Source of the DNA: Gorsachius magnificus
Lineage: Eukaryota; Chordata; Aves; Pelecaniformes; Ardeidae
Direction of reading: 5' to 3'
Length of the DNA: 64,000 bases
Assembly: GCA_034008185.1 (NCBI GenBank)
Contig: CM067095.1
Location: forward strand, 7,176,610 to 7,240,609
Positions 23,613-36,585 of the stretch are shown here, piece after piece. How positions within the stretch are numbered: position 1 is the stretch's first letter; the number at the start of each line of letters is the position of its first letter. Under the pieces are notes generated by a model. The model had not been told where the DNA came from, searched no databases, and saw only the letters and a list, made by a program, of their open reading frames with translations. The translations under genes were made by a program, and so were the position numbers.

Positions 23613-26126
23613 GTATTCTGATTGCTAGTAGTATGTGGGGAATGATGCACTCATTCAACCCTTTCACAATGAATTCCCTTTCATTATTGGTTTAAATCTT
23701 CTTATTATACAACAGTCCTAATTGGTCTTAAATTAATTCTCTCTGGTTATGAGAGGGAGCGAAAACCTGAGAATTATACATTTCTATCGTTATTTGCATC
23801 TGAAATTGTAATGAAGTAAAGGATTCAGAGATGCTTACTTGCCACATTTGATAAAACTACAAGAGAATTTGTTTCCCCTTCCAACATAGCCTGCTGCTTT
23901 TATTATGTATATGAAGATAAATACCCTCAAAACAAACAGTTTTCAAGATTAATCTCTGAGATTAAATAATTCCCAATGGCATCCCTTCACTAATGAGAAT
24001 AAAAGGTGGTGCTCTAGAGACAATACAGTGGAGACCAGATAGCCTCCATAATAGTTTTATGCAAATAACTGTGCTTTGTATTGCAGTAAATGAGAAATGA
24101 AGCACCCAGCTACTGCTTCTCAGATAAGAGCAGGCAACGGTTTAGAACAGCTTTACTAGAAGTGCAAACACTTGTGTGTTCGCCCCCTTGTTCTTTTCTG
24201 CATCAGTCAAAAAAAAAAAGTCGAGAAGGGATGAAATGGATAGTAATTTCCATACATTTGATTGTGGGAAGCCCTTGGGCTCACCTCTGGGGATAACCAG
24301 GTGGAATATTCACAAAATAAAAGTAAGTAATGTAAAGGCCCTTCTGTCCTTAAGCACTATGAAGTCATCCTTGCTGGATAAAACTCTTTCTGCAAAAGGA
24401 TCCTCCACTGTTTTGTAGGCTGCATACAGCTTTTTCAATAGTAGCTTTAAAATCTTTAAAAGGCAACATGATTAACAGAACACAAGAAAACTTATTTGTT
24501 AAAACTACATTTTTAAATTATGATAGAACCTGTACAATAACAATCAAAGAAAGGTTGCGCAGAGAAAATTGAGGCAATTTATTTATGATTCTGTTTAAGA
24601 TGGAGTTGCTGCTCTGTGCAGTTTCTAAAAGGAGAGCATCATTATACTGCTGAACAAGCACTGGCTGATTTTAAGGCAAGTTACTGGAAATAAAATTTGT
24701 TCTAAATTAGTGAGTAGTTTGAAATGTCTTTAAATATTGTTTAAGCTAAAGACTACATTGAGTCTGTTTATCACTGAAGCACTGTGGTGCTTCATATGTA
24801 GACTTTTTGAGTTTGTAGTCCCAAACTTACCTTTTCTAGTATGGATAATACATTCCTCATCTGCACTCTGTTACTGTAGTTTCCAGTACGCTGTTCTGCA
24901 TTCATGATAGGTCTGAAAGGAATTTGGAAAAAATCTAATGTGAAAAATTTATATTCAGAAAACACAAAGGATATTCCTGTGTCTCAAGCACTTCAGTTAT
25001 TTTACAATGAAGATTTTTGCAAACTGTAAAGATTTTTACGTGTAAGAAACTACTTGTAGAATAAACAACTTCTAATGGGTGAACAAATCCTCAAGTCTCA
25101 TATTTGATCCAATAACTCAGTGTGGGTATTTTGTAATTTGTCTTTCTGTACTACATAAGGTTTGTTGCATAAATACTGATGTTTTAGTTTAATTTTTATA
25201 ATTTCCATCAATTATATAGATCATCTACTAATTACAATTAGCTAGGATTTTTTTTAAATGGGTTACAATTTTCAGATAGCGTTGGTTATTTATTTTTATT
25301 ATCTCCTTTGCTTTCAATATCTTCTGCTGCTGCTGAGCTCTCCTCAGCCTATAATCCCAGCAGCACTTTTGATTGTTCTCCCTGCTGGTTCCTGTTCTAC
25401 CGAATTTTCTCTGAATAAATCCCAGTCAGATTAGTGGGAGAAATTTATACTGGTTAGGTCATAGCAGAGGACAACAGGAGTAAAGGAAGTTTTGTGGTTA
25501 GGTTCAAATATCAAAAAAGAGATAGTGTATAAAGTTCTGCTTTTATGTCGATTTCTGAGAGAACTGGGAAGGTAAGAAATGCTTGTGTAAGGATGTCTCC
25601 TGCTGGTACCAGTACCTTAAGATATTCAGTCAAAGAAAATAAAAACTGGTTGTTGTCTGAAGGCATAGTTTTGTCCTTTCTCTCTGGGTTTTGTAACATT
25701 AAATCTCTACAGAGCGTGCAGTTTCTGGAGAAGAGTCATTTTGTTATCATTAAAACCCAGGGTGGTTGGAGTTTGGTTTTTTTTTTTTGGAAAGGTTTTT
25801 CATTGGCTCTCTGAGATTAGGAGAGGAAATGAGAATAATACTGAAAACAGCATGTTTTTCCCTTGAATTCTGTTACCCTAATCAGGACTGGGCAAAAAAG
25901 AGGAAAAGCCAGAGGGAACAAGCAAAGTTATGAAAGATTTAAAAATATTTCTCTTGGAAATTTCTCAAAGAATGAAGATGTTAGAAGGGAATAGAAGTAG
26001 TGAGTGAGATTCTTGCATCTCTCGACATGATTAGAAAATATAATTAAAAAATGTGCTGTAAATTCAGTGAAAGGTGGGAATGCAAATGAAGTTCTTTGAT
26101 TAAATAGCGTAGTATTTGATTCAAAA
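23613..26126. other. Unique AT-rich non-coding DNA
   Basis: No gene recognised. Open frames near 24,090-24,418 and 25,545-25,814 lack domains. The AT-rich part at 25,100-25,300 has no repeat that I recognise. Confidence 0.5.
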
Positions 26127-26245
26127 CTTGATTCAAAAAAGCACTTAAGTGTAGGCTCCAGTCCTGCTGATTTTGAATGTTATCTTCTGCACTTAAATGT
26201 ACATCTAAGTGTTTTTCTACTCATATGCACTTCACTAAATTGAGG
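26127..26245 (-). repeat. Old sauropsid interspersed repeat remnant, inverted
   Basis: Read on the minus strand, it contains ACACTTAAGTGCTTTTTTGA, the same motif as GCACTTAAGTGCTTTGCTAA at 11,494-11,513 on the plus strand. A further ACTTAAATGTACATCTAAG stretch inside suggests an internal reiteration of the element. The family is not named. Confidence 0.4.
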
Positions 26246-26599
26246 GCAAAAAGACTGAGACAATGATCAGATTGTATTTTTAATGGTATTGCCTGTTTGT
26301 ATAGTTAATTAAAAAAAATCTATTTTGGATTGTTAAATAGAAGAATAGAAAAAGTACTTGTTTCTTTAGGCTGAAAGTGACTCTACCACCAAATGGACAT
26401 ATTTCAGCCTAATTATCAAATTTGGGATGGTCATGCTCTTCTGAGGTGTTTGAAACAATATGATTTGAAAAAGGATGTTGACTTAGGTGGCCTATTGACC
26501 ATATTCTGTATGGTCCTTTCTCTGCTAGTACAGTTGGAGGGGAGGGAAAAGAAATGGAAGGAATGATAGGCAAGATGGCAAAATAGTGTGGGAGTTTGT

Positions 26600-27015
26600 G
26601 GTGGGTAAACCTGTTCCCACCAGGTGGGCTCTCCATAGGTAGTGGTTCCTTCAGGAAACATCCACCCGCTCTGGCGTGGGGTCCTCCACAGGCCGCAGCA
26701 TGGACGTCTGCTCCCCCGTGGTCTCTCCATCACGGCTGCGGGGGACTCTGCCCCGGTGCCTGCAGCACCTCCTCCCTCTCCCCTGCTCTCACCTGGGTGC
26801 TCCCAGGGCTGTTTCTGACACTTTTTACCTCCTCACACTTTGCAGCGTTTTGCCCTTTCTTAACTGCATTTCCCCAGAGGCCCCAGCAGCCTCGCTGAGG
26901 GGCTCAGCCGTGCCCTGTGGCGGGGCCCTTGGAACCGGCTGTGTTGGGCATGGGGCAGCCCTGGCCTCTCCTCACAGAGGCCTCCTGCGGCCCCCTCAGC
27001 TGCCAGCGCCTGGGC
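26600..27015 (-). mobile_element. GC-rich fragment of an avian endogenous retrovirus (LTR-type sequence)
   Basis: Composition jumps abruptly to GC- and CpG-rich within AT-rich flanks. The text AAACATCCACCCGCTCTGG, GTGGGGTCCTCCACAGGCC, the CCTGCAGCACCTCCT stretch and GGCTCAGCC followed by GGAACCGGCTGTGTTGG match in order a dispersed avian ERV sequence that I remember, in reverse orientation. No retroviral gene is readable in it. Edges are approximate, and the left edge fades between about 26,590 and 26,640. The high-GC open frames on both strands (26596-26898, 26676-27032, 26860-27123) are by-products of the composition. The exact ERV family is uncertain. Confidence 0.55.
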
Positions 27016-29609
27016 ACCCAGCGGAAAGGTGAAGAAACAAGATGTCATTTTGGAAAACTTTTTAGCAGCTACTGGAGCAAATCCTGAAAAGACTGTTACA
27101 AATAATTGTGTGGGTCTTTTCAAGGTAAGAAGGGAATGATAAATTCCATATTCACCTGAGGTGCAGCTTGCCTGGGGCTGCCCTGCTGGCAGTAAGCACT
27201 TACCTCACGTTAGTTATGGATCAGAGCATTATGGCCATTTGCCACAAATTGATGCTGTTTGGTAGTAAGCCCCAGGGCTGATACAACCACTTCAACTAAC
27301 AGAGACCTACTTACAAGGTGATTTTAGCATTAGTAACATAAATACATTCTTGGATTGGGTTTGGCTCCTACATCATATTTGAGGCTATAAAGATAAAAAT
27401 ACTGCTCATGTGTTGCTTTATTTGAGATAAATGTGTTCCAGAAAACAAAGCCCAGAGAAGGATTAATTAAGATAATAAGCTGTGTTTATATCAAATAAAG
27501 CTGAAAATCAATTCTGTTTGCATTCAGCTTTGTTAATGGAAATATACATTATTTTATTAGTCAAATGTCACGATTAATTATAGAGAAGATTTTCTCTCTG
27601 GGGTTGCTTTATGATTCTGTTACACTGCTTACAATTAATCCTAATGGAAAGATCAGACTAAAAATTCATGGTCTCCTGTAAATTTTTTATAACCTGGTTA
27701 TTGCTTCCAAGTGCCCAATACAATGGCACTTGTTCCAGGAAACAAGCTTTCTAAATTTCATATAGTGGAGCACAGTTCATAACGTGTTGTTTTCCTGTGG
27801 CATTGACCGATGTGTCTGCCCGGCCGAGGTGCTCCAGACTTCCCGCCTACAGGTGCTTGTTCTCATGTCCTGTTTGCTCCCAAGGGAACTGGGATCATTG
27901 CACCTCACAAGATGAGACCACTGAAGTTTCAGCTGCAGGGCTGTATCTGATGAATCTGCATTAGCTGTCTACTAATGTGGTTAGAAACTGTGTGTCGTCG
28001 CTGCTTAAAACCACCATGACTATTGCCACCCAGATACTTGATTTATGTAGACATCTGATGTATTAGAACTCTGTCTTTAAAGTTGAATTCAAGCCACTGA
28101 AATCCAGTTAAAGGCAAGTTGCTCACCCTCGCTTTAACTGATCTTATGGAAATACATACAGACAGCTAATGGCAGAGAATGGGTGAGGAAGATATGGAGG
28201 GCTAATACCACTTTCCTTTCATCCTGTTTTTTTTTTTTATAGACCTTGATATGTCCTTCCAGTTTATTGAAATTGTGGTTACTTCTGCAGTTATGAAGGC
28301 TGGCATTTCTGGAATATCATAATTCAGCTGTGACACTGATGTGCTGCTAGCAGAAGTCTTGCAATATATTGTAAAGTGCTTATGATAATGTCTATCTCCT
28401 CTTCCCCAAATGAAGTGGGAGGACTTTTATGAATCTTTCAATATTTTGATCTAATTTCAATAGTGAATATATTATTTATTCCATTAATGGGAAATTTAAT
28501 GAATTGGGATGGCTGTTTTAATAGGACATCTGCCAGGGAGTGGCTCTAGCTTAACGTGAGCGAACAGTAATGGCCGTTGCTTACTGGGGACAATGTTAGC
28601 AAATGTTCTACTTAGTAGAGATATCCTTGACTAGTGCCAAGAAATTTAGTAGTGATCAGTCAGACTTCAGGAGTTAAATTAGTCAGAGAAGTGAGATGGT
28701 AAACTCAGATCTACTATTATACTAAATAAACTTTAAACACAGCAAATGTTCTCATGCATTATTCAGTATGATATTTTATTGTCTGAAATCTTGTATAGGT
28801 TTCTCTGACCATTTTTTTTTAATATACTTTTTAATTCCTTGCTCCTAAAAGCTTCAATTAAGTGAGTATTTAAATCGTTGGAAGGATCAAAGCCAGGGCA
28901 CATTATTACTGTTACTTTGATAATTTTGATAGTATATTTTCAAGTATTTCCTATGTGACTCTCAATTTTGCTATAACGTGTGGTGAGAGTCAACCCAATA
29001 AGTAAAATGGATTGTCACGGGCTAATCAAGGGACATGACTTTAATTTTCTTTATGACTATGTTGAGCTCATAATTGTACTTTATGCAGTATCTTCAGTTA
29101 GTATGGTAGTCATGCAGGTCAGGGCTGACCAGTGGAGCGTACCCCAAGTGTGTTTTGGTCTGTGTGCCCACATTTCCCTGCCACAGAAATGAGGAGGTGT
29201 AGCTGTGTCTGGGCAGGAGAAGAAGTTGTGGTTTTGGGAGGCAGTTGGTGCTGGAAAATGTTTGCTGATCCCAAACTAAAGCTAAACCTTAAGAGTTTTG
29301 GGGTATTTAATGTGCTACACAGACCAAATAAAGAATTTTGAATTAATAGAGTTACAGCTTGTGAACATAAAGAGATAGAAAGCTTAAGTATTTTAAGATC
29401 TGTCACATTGTCTGCAAAACTGTGGTGGTCTCGTTTGAACATGAAAGTAACAGGAAACTTTAAAAGCATGGATCAAATGTCTATTGAAAACGTTCTGGTG
29501 GATGTACCTAGTCTTGGCTGATTCTGAAGTTGTAATGCTTACAAAGGATGTAAAAGTTGTTTAAATGGAATTACCATTTCATTTATCCTTAATGATGTTA
29601 GGGATGCTA
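27016..29609. other. Unique DNA, part of it resembling conserved non-coding sequence
   Basis: No gene or clear repeat. About 27,420-27,790 is a repeat-free block rich in homeodomain-type TAATTA/ATTAAT, POU-like and SOX-like AACAAAG words, a texture often seen in vertebrate conserved non-coding elements. A second block of similar texture is at about 28,430-28,580. Conservation cannot be measured from one sequence. Confidence 0.4.
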
Positions 29610-30247
29610 GGATACTTGGCTCTGGCAGCCAAGAGGGCAAACCATGTCCTGGGGTGCATCAAACACAGCATGACCAGACGGTCAAGAGAGGGGATTATCC
29701 CACTGCATTCAGCCTTGATGTGGCCTCACCCCGAGTACTGTGTGCAGTTCTTTCTGGGCCCTATAATTTAAGAATGGTGTTAAGGTACTTGAATGCATCC
29801 AGAGGAGGACAACAAAACTGGTGAAAGGACTGGACAGAATGAACTATGAGGAGCAGCTAAGGACTCTGGGTTTGTGCAGTTTGGAGAAAAGGAGGCTGTG
29901 ATGACTTCATTGCTGTCTACAGCTTCCTGAGGATGGGACATGCTGATGGGCGGTGCTGATCTCTTCTCCCTGGTATCCAGTGATAGGACAGATGGAAATG
30001 GTTTAAAGCTGCATCTGGGAGAGTTTAGACTGGACATTAGGAAACATTTCTTTACAGAGAGGATGGTCAAACACTGGAACAGGCTTCCTAGAGAGGTGGT
30101 TGATGCCCCAGGCCTGTCAGTGTTTGTTTAAGAGGCATTTGGACAATGCCCTTAACAATATGCTTTAACTTTTGGTCAGCCCTGAATTGGTCAGGCAGTT
30201 GAACTAGATGATTGTTGTAGGTCCCTTCCAACTGAAATATTCTATCT
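29610..30247 (+). mobile_element. 5'-truncated CR1 LINE, older copy
   Basis: Only the 3' end of the element is present: the C-terminal part of the reverse-transcriptase ORF plus the 3' UTR. Readable motifs are LGCIKHSMTRRSREGIIPL and PHPEYCVQF (about 29,650-29,750), then [31 protein letters not shown] and LPREVV (about 29,955-30,105). The coding part is broken: a stop follows [15 protein letters not shown], the middle shifts frame, and an extra GTTT after the SVF codons ends the last segment. The 3' end reads GTCCCTTCCAACTGAAATATTCTATC, typical of a CR1 tail. No target-site duplication is expected for CR1. Its damage level makes it older than the copy at 50 kb. Confidence 0.92.
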
Positions 30248-33200
30248 ACAGTGGTGGAAATATTGCCAAGCTTGTGTTTGAAGACTAAGCTAAAATGCCC
30301 AGATTCCTTTCTTATCCTGATTTAAAAACCGCAAGTCCCAAGCCCTCCCTTCTGAATTTGAGAGGTGCATGCAAGTTGCAAAGACAATAAACTTCCTCTA
30401 GAAGGAACATGACTGTTAGTTTCCTTGAAAATTAATTTAGTAGGGTACTTTGGTACAATGATCTGAAGAGTGAAGGTTGCCCTGTCTGTCACCTCTTATA
30501 AAACAAAGATAAAAATAGAAAAGCTAGAAACCTGCTTTTATTGTACTCTTATTTTGTAACGATGTCCATTATGATAGTTTCTAGTGTCAACTTTAGCTAT
30601 GCAACTTCTTGTAGACACCAGGTATTTTTCTGCTGTTTTGTATGATCTTCAGACAGCTAAATAAAAAGGTGATAGTGGCAATTTATTGATAAACCCTTTT
30701 CTCTCTGATTTGCTCTGTCAAAAAGCTTGAGTTCAGAGGTGGCTAAAGAGAAGCTGAGAGGGTTGTGTGGGGCAGGAGGACAGGGCTGGAAACCTGGGGT
30801 TGCTGGGAGGATAGGACCCTGTCCCAGGAGGGCTGACTGGAGACTACCTGCCTGACAGAAATTGTATGTTCGAGCTGCTTCCTGAGGCAGGAGGCTCATC
30901 CTCCAGCAACCACCTCAAAGGAGAAGCAAGTCTGTGTGAGCGGGGCTACAGGACCTTGTTCCTCTCATTGTTACTTGTTCCTGTCAGGGTGTCAATGCTG
31001 GGCCTGAAAGTGAAATTCATCTCATCCTGGGAGAGTCACAAGGGATGATTTGGGGCAGGAGTGGAAAGGAAAGAGGTATTTAAAAGGGTCCTTCCCTATA
31101 AGGTAGGCTTGGTTTTTAATATCTGCCTTTTTGATTGCTATTTGGGTTGAGCTTGGAGAGCTGTTATTTAGGGTTAGCTTTATTAGTGGCTTAGAAATTT
31201 TAAAAATCATAAGCGGTAACCAAAATTGAGTGCTGAGGGTGAGTGCCCCTTGTTTGGGCAGTGTCACTCCTCATTTTTCTTATATCTGTGGCATCTTGGG
31301 CACTCCAGCCTTTGACCCAACATACCGGCATGATTTACAGCTGTCTTCAGCTCTGATGTTTTACCACAGTGAGCATATAAGACAAATCAATCATCCTTAA
31401 GGTTTTGTTACCTCACATTGTTTCTTCCTTTCTGGCAGGGAAATGGCTAAGAAATTCTGGTTTATCTTAAGGTGTGAAATGATATTTAGTTCTTGCTTTC
31501 CTTTTGCCTGTCTGTCTTTTGCTTGCTTGCTTGCTTTCCCACTTTCCCTCTTTCTCTCTTTCAGTGAGGCAGGAAACAAGGCGGGAAAGAGGCCTCTTAA
31601 AATGGTGGCTGCAGCTGTGCCTCTTGTTCGTGGTCCCTTATTACTGTTCTTATGATCTTAAATACGATGATACCACACAAAAAAGCTAAAGATTAGAAGA
31701 ATCGTTAGCCTTCATTTGTAATTACAGTGCAGTAGCTAGGTCTTGCATATTGAGAGAGCTATCATTTGTAATAAGAATGTACCTATTAAGGAAAGAATGA
31801 AAGTCATAACTGAGGGTATCTTTTCTAAGAATGACTTATCTACAAATACATTATAGAATAGTATTTCTACAGCAGCTTCCCAACTACTTGGCAGCGGATA
31901 CATGCAAATCCTCTGCATAGCCTGAAGCAATAACAGCTGGTAGTGCAATTCTGAGAAAGACCACTAAAAAAGCCGGAAGAATAATGAGAAAACTTTTAAG
32001 AAAAAGGATGGCAGTGATCCAGTAGTACCATCCCTCCAGGATAACATTGACCAATAATGTTTACAGTACTTGTCTGGAAATACTGCAGCTGAGATGAAAT
32101 TTTATGCTGAATCCTGAACACTTCAGCATGTGAATTCAGAAAACTTATTCCAAGAATCACTTGCTCCCTGACATTCTGACTAGATTCCAACTTCAGCAAA
32201 ACACAATCTCAGTGCCTAACTTTTCCTCCTCTGTCTTTTTTTACTATGTACTTTTAACAAAATAGTTATGCAATATTATTTTGCATTTGTAATTAACATG
32301 TTGTATCAGCCAGAAAAGATTATCTTTTTAGCATTTTTTTTAATCAGTTTTCCATATGTTTCTTCGGCAAGGGGCAGCCAAGTAAAATTGCTACTGCACT
32401 GTGTGCGGGAAGGTGCCCTGTGGTCTTCCAGTAAATTAAATCACTACACGATTAATGCTCACAGTCAACAAAAATCCAGTTCATCTAGCTGTGAATGTGC
32501 AGCATGGAGTTAAAGGGCACCTTGTCCCTGCAGCTCTCATTGCTTTTCTTGAGAGGAAACCCCCCCCCCATGGTTCCCTTAAGTTATCCCTTAGAGCCAT
32601 AGATGCACATATGGAAATAAAGAGACTATTTTAATGAGTTATCATTTTTATGAGGTTAACTATTTGTAAGAATTATAAATAATTCAGAAAATTCAATCAA
32701 TGCTTTAAATAAACAGTAGAAAAATTTCCCTAGAGATCTTTTATGATCAGGGTAAATGTGAAAGATTTATAACCTCTTAGAAAGTATTGAACAGGAAACA
32801 CTTTGGTAGAAGTGCCTGGAGGACTACATGCAGTGAGTAACTCAGGCTAATGGGCATCATCTTCAACTTTGCAAGCAACTACCTAGAAAGCACAAGGTAG
32901 TGCAGAACTAGTTGTGTGGCAGGTTGGAGTAGTTTCTGCTGGTTTCTTTCAGCACATATGTGGGTGAGCTTGGCATCGTGACTAAAGTCTAGGAGAGACA
33001 ACAGATCTTATTAGGGATCATCAGGGAAACACATAGTGATCTGCTTAAAATATGTCTTGAGCTCGTAGTCTGAATCTTTATCCAAAATTCTTCTTTCGCC
33101 TGTAGAACAGGCAGGTGTCTGCTGGAATTTTACATGATTATGGTAGAAATTGTACAAAAATTTTGTCAAAAACAATCCCCCTGAATGTGTGCGCTAGGGG

Positions 33201-36200
33201 TCTATTGTCCTTTGTTAACACCACCCATGTGTCATGAGTAGTAATTAAGTAAAACACAAAAAGGAAGGTGAATTTCAGGTGTAAGAAATTAGGTGTATTG
33301 TACATTGTATTAAAAATCAGGACTCTTTTCCCCAAGACTGATTATCAAATGGACTGCAAATTTACTTGGAACAATATGTTTATGTCTGTTCACTTGGTGC
33401 TCTTCCTGGTACTTATATGGCAGGACCTACCTCAGGTCTGTTTTGCAAGAGATTTTAAAATAAGGAAGCACACAACAAAATCCTCAGTGGAAAGTAGCTA
33501 AAATGCTGTGTAAACCAAAATAAAGTTAGGCAGCTAACTCTAAGCTTTTGAGAAACCCATTAAAGCCTTCCATCAGTGAGCAATTTGTTGCTTCTCATTG
33601 AGGAAGCTCCTGCTGAGGAACAGGCTAATTTGCTTTGCCACAGGTAGTAGGTAAAAAGTCTTGAGTGATGCAAATAAGATTAGTTTTGCAAATGTATCCT
33701 TCTTGCTTATTTAAAGCCTAACACATTTTTCTGTTGAGAATTAATTTGCACATGGAAATATAGTTAAATCAGAAAGATATTACACTGGAATATAGAAACT
33801 ACAACCAGGATTTTGACACATCAGTCCTTTGGATTTACTTGAAAACATCAGCTTTAAATTCAGGGCATTAGTTTCCTTCCTTTGTTAAGGACCTATTATA
33901 TCCATAAGCTTAGATCAAATATGCTTATTATCTGGTTGTCTTTGGTGAATCTCTTTACCTGTACGAGCTTAAACATGTACATAGGACCAGGTGAGGAATC
34001 GGGGCTTGAGATCCATAGATAGGGAGGAAAAATGCTAAGTGTCTATTTTCAGTGCTGCCTGATAGATAATGAGAAAGGCTGAAGTACTCGGGTCAATGTG
34101 TAAGTAGGTGCTCAAGCAAAAGTAGTGCCTGTTTTTGAAAAAAAACCCACACCCAACCCCCAGAGAAACCAAACACAAACCAACAATCATGAACCATGAA
34201 TTTTGATGAGCCAAACTGCAAAGGAATACAAGGCATAACTTAAAAATAAAAAAAAAAGGTTTAGCAATGTGATTCATTAGATTGTGGCATGAAAATTAAT
34301 GTGATATTTAGTATCATAAATTATTAGAAACAGGTGTTTCTTTTTCTAAAATAAATAAATAAAAATTCCAAGCTCTGAAGATGCTTACAAATCCAGAGCA
34401 CTGGGTGGAACTCTAAACAAAGGGTAACGAACAGCACGTCATATTTTTCTACCCAAAAGTTGGCAGATTGTATGTCTGCTCTGAGAATCCCACATTAATC
34501 TTCTTCATTTGATCTGACAGTCTTCCCTCATATCCAAGTCATATTCAATATAGATGGTTTACTGAAGCTCTAAACTTAATTAACAAGCTCGTTAATTTAT
34601 GAAGGAAAATGTTCAAGAGCGTAACATTGAAGTGGAATACGATGGTCTGCCTGGCTTTTGCCTGACATATTTGGCTGGCTATTCTGAAGTTGGAACAATT
34701 TTTTGAAAAATAATATTAATTAAATTATCCTAAAGGCAGGAATGTAAGGAACAAAAAGTGACAGAAGGAATGAAAAGGTTTGCTCTGGTTTTAAATTGCA
34801 TGGTCCCTCCCTTTTCCACACTCCAGCTCATCAACTCCTTTGAAAAGTTAGATCCTATATTGGAGTGGTAAAATTTTTTCTGAAAATGACAATGGAGTTC
34901 CTGTGCTTGTAGAGAGCACAGAAAATTATCGTTCTTGCCTTCATCTGGTCAAACTGCTCCAAGGTGACTTTTCAATTGAAGTGTGTTATTTCCTAGAGAT
35001 TTATCATGAGTGTTCAGCTTTTTGAGATATGTTAATCAGTAGAGTATTATGGGAGTGATAAATATTGCTGTATTGCAACCATACTGCAACCAACACTTTT
35101 TAGGATATATGATATGCACCCTGAAGCTACTGTTCTACTTGGTAGTTTTCTGAGGTTCCTGAAATAAATAGTAGGTGTCATGAGGTAGAGACCATATTGC
35201 TGTGTTACACTGGCATTTTCAGAAAACAAAACCAACTGTTGTTGAAGCTTTGTAGAAAAAAATGTGACTAATGGCTCTACCTTGCAAACTCTTCTGGTAG
35301 ATGAGTGGAGACTCCAGGCATCTTCTAAAACAGAGCGGTCTTTTCCATTTGTTGTCTGCTCTGCATTTTGAAATCTTAGCTTTAGCAAAGATGTATTTAG
35401 ACAAGCTGGAAAAAAAATTTTTATAAAGTAGGTGGTTTTTACATGCAAGCTGTATATCAGCTCCAAAATCCAACAAATACAAGTACAGCTACTTGTGGAA
35501 TTAGTTTGGCAACCAAAACTGCTATGCAAGGAGTGCATAACTGCTCTGTCAGTTCACTGCTAATTTCCGAAATGCAGCAAACTTAAAAGCAGTAGATGTC
35601 TGAGTAGACCTTACCAGACTTTTAGCCTGTTTTTCCTGAGAGTCTAGGTATTCGGAAATGCAAGATTCTCTCAAGCATCAGGTTTAAACTATTAAGTATG
35701 AACTATAAAATACAAGGTTGGCTAGTTCAATGACAATGTCTGAAGAATATAAATGTTTGATTGACATAGAAGGTGGATGTAAGGAGCCTGTGGGGAAAAA
35801 AGTTGACTCATTGGCTGATTCAGAATATAGTATTTAAACCTTCTTGGATTAGAACAGTCAAATGCAGTACTTTGCACTGAGCATACTGTCCTCTAGAGAA
35901 TTTGGATCCCCATTCCCTAATCAGGTTGATGAGCATATTAAAATGCAAATAAAGGAAATCTCACAGAAGAGTTGATTATCTCATCACATGTGAAGCAGCT
36001 GATATAGGGACATATCTGAAGCAGTTCTAAGAAAGCTTCTTTGAGACAATGGGAAGGAGTCGTATTTAATGATACAAAAGAAAAAGAGAAAGAATTGTTG
36101 ATTGGCCTGGTCATGGGATTTGATTGCAGAACTTAGGTGGGAGCTATGTTAGAAACTTCTCCCAGAATGGTGCTAGCGCAAGTTAGGACATTAAAATATG

Positions 36201-36527
36201 TTTTTTAATACAGTAAAAATTAGAGAGATACACAACAAAAAGCCATGGGTTAGACAATAAAATGGACACAGTACTTATGTGAAGTGCTTTTCTGTTTAGG
36301 AGGTATTTTGATCTCCTGAAAAAAAGCTGCAGTAACAAGAAAGATGACAGTCTTACTTTTTATAGTTCAGCTGACTTAATTAAATTTATTTCACTCTTTG
36401 CATGTGTAAATATAAGCAAAGCCTGGAGGATTTAGCTTTCATTAGTGCTTTGTGTAGGGGAAGGAAGAAAAGGAGGCACCGCTCCCACTTTACTTTGGGT
36501 TTTATGAATGTGAACTAATCTAAATAT
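30248..36527. other. Unique non-coding DNA
   Basis: No gene recognised. About 30,740-31,040 is locally GC-rich without a matching repeat that I know. A GCTT reiteration lies near 31,524-31,538 and a C10-type run near 32,559-32,570. The longest open frame of the window (35,047-35,538, minus, 163 codons) falls here. It has many Cys, Ser and Leu, no domain, no start context and no splice support, and I read it as chance. Confidence 0.5.
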
Positions 36528-36585
36528 TTGTCTAGTCCAATGTCCTTTCTCTGACAGTGACCAGTAGCAGATACAAGAATAAAAT
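36528..36585 (+). repeat. Old bird/turtle interspersed repeat remnant
   Basis: TCTAGTCCAATGTCCTTTCT followed by CTGACAGTGACCAGTAGCAG matches a dispersed sauropsid text that I remember (TCTAGTCC..TCCTGTCTCTGACAGTGGCCAG). The remnant is short and its family name is not certain. Confidence 0.45.

Noticed and set aside
26596..27123. Three overlapping open frames in GC-rich DNA
   Set aside because: Stops are rare in GC-rich sequence; the segment matches an avian ERV fragment in remembered text order, not a host gene.
35047..35538. 163-codon open frame on the minus strand, longest in the window
   Set aside because: No domain, signal peptide or repeat structure; composition like translated AT-rich random DNA; no splice or promoter support.
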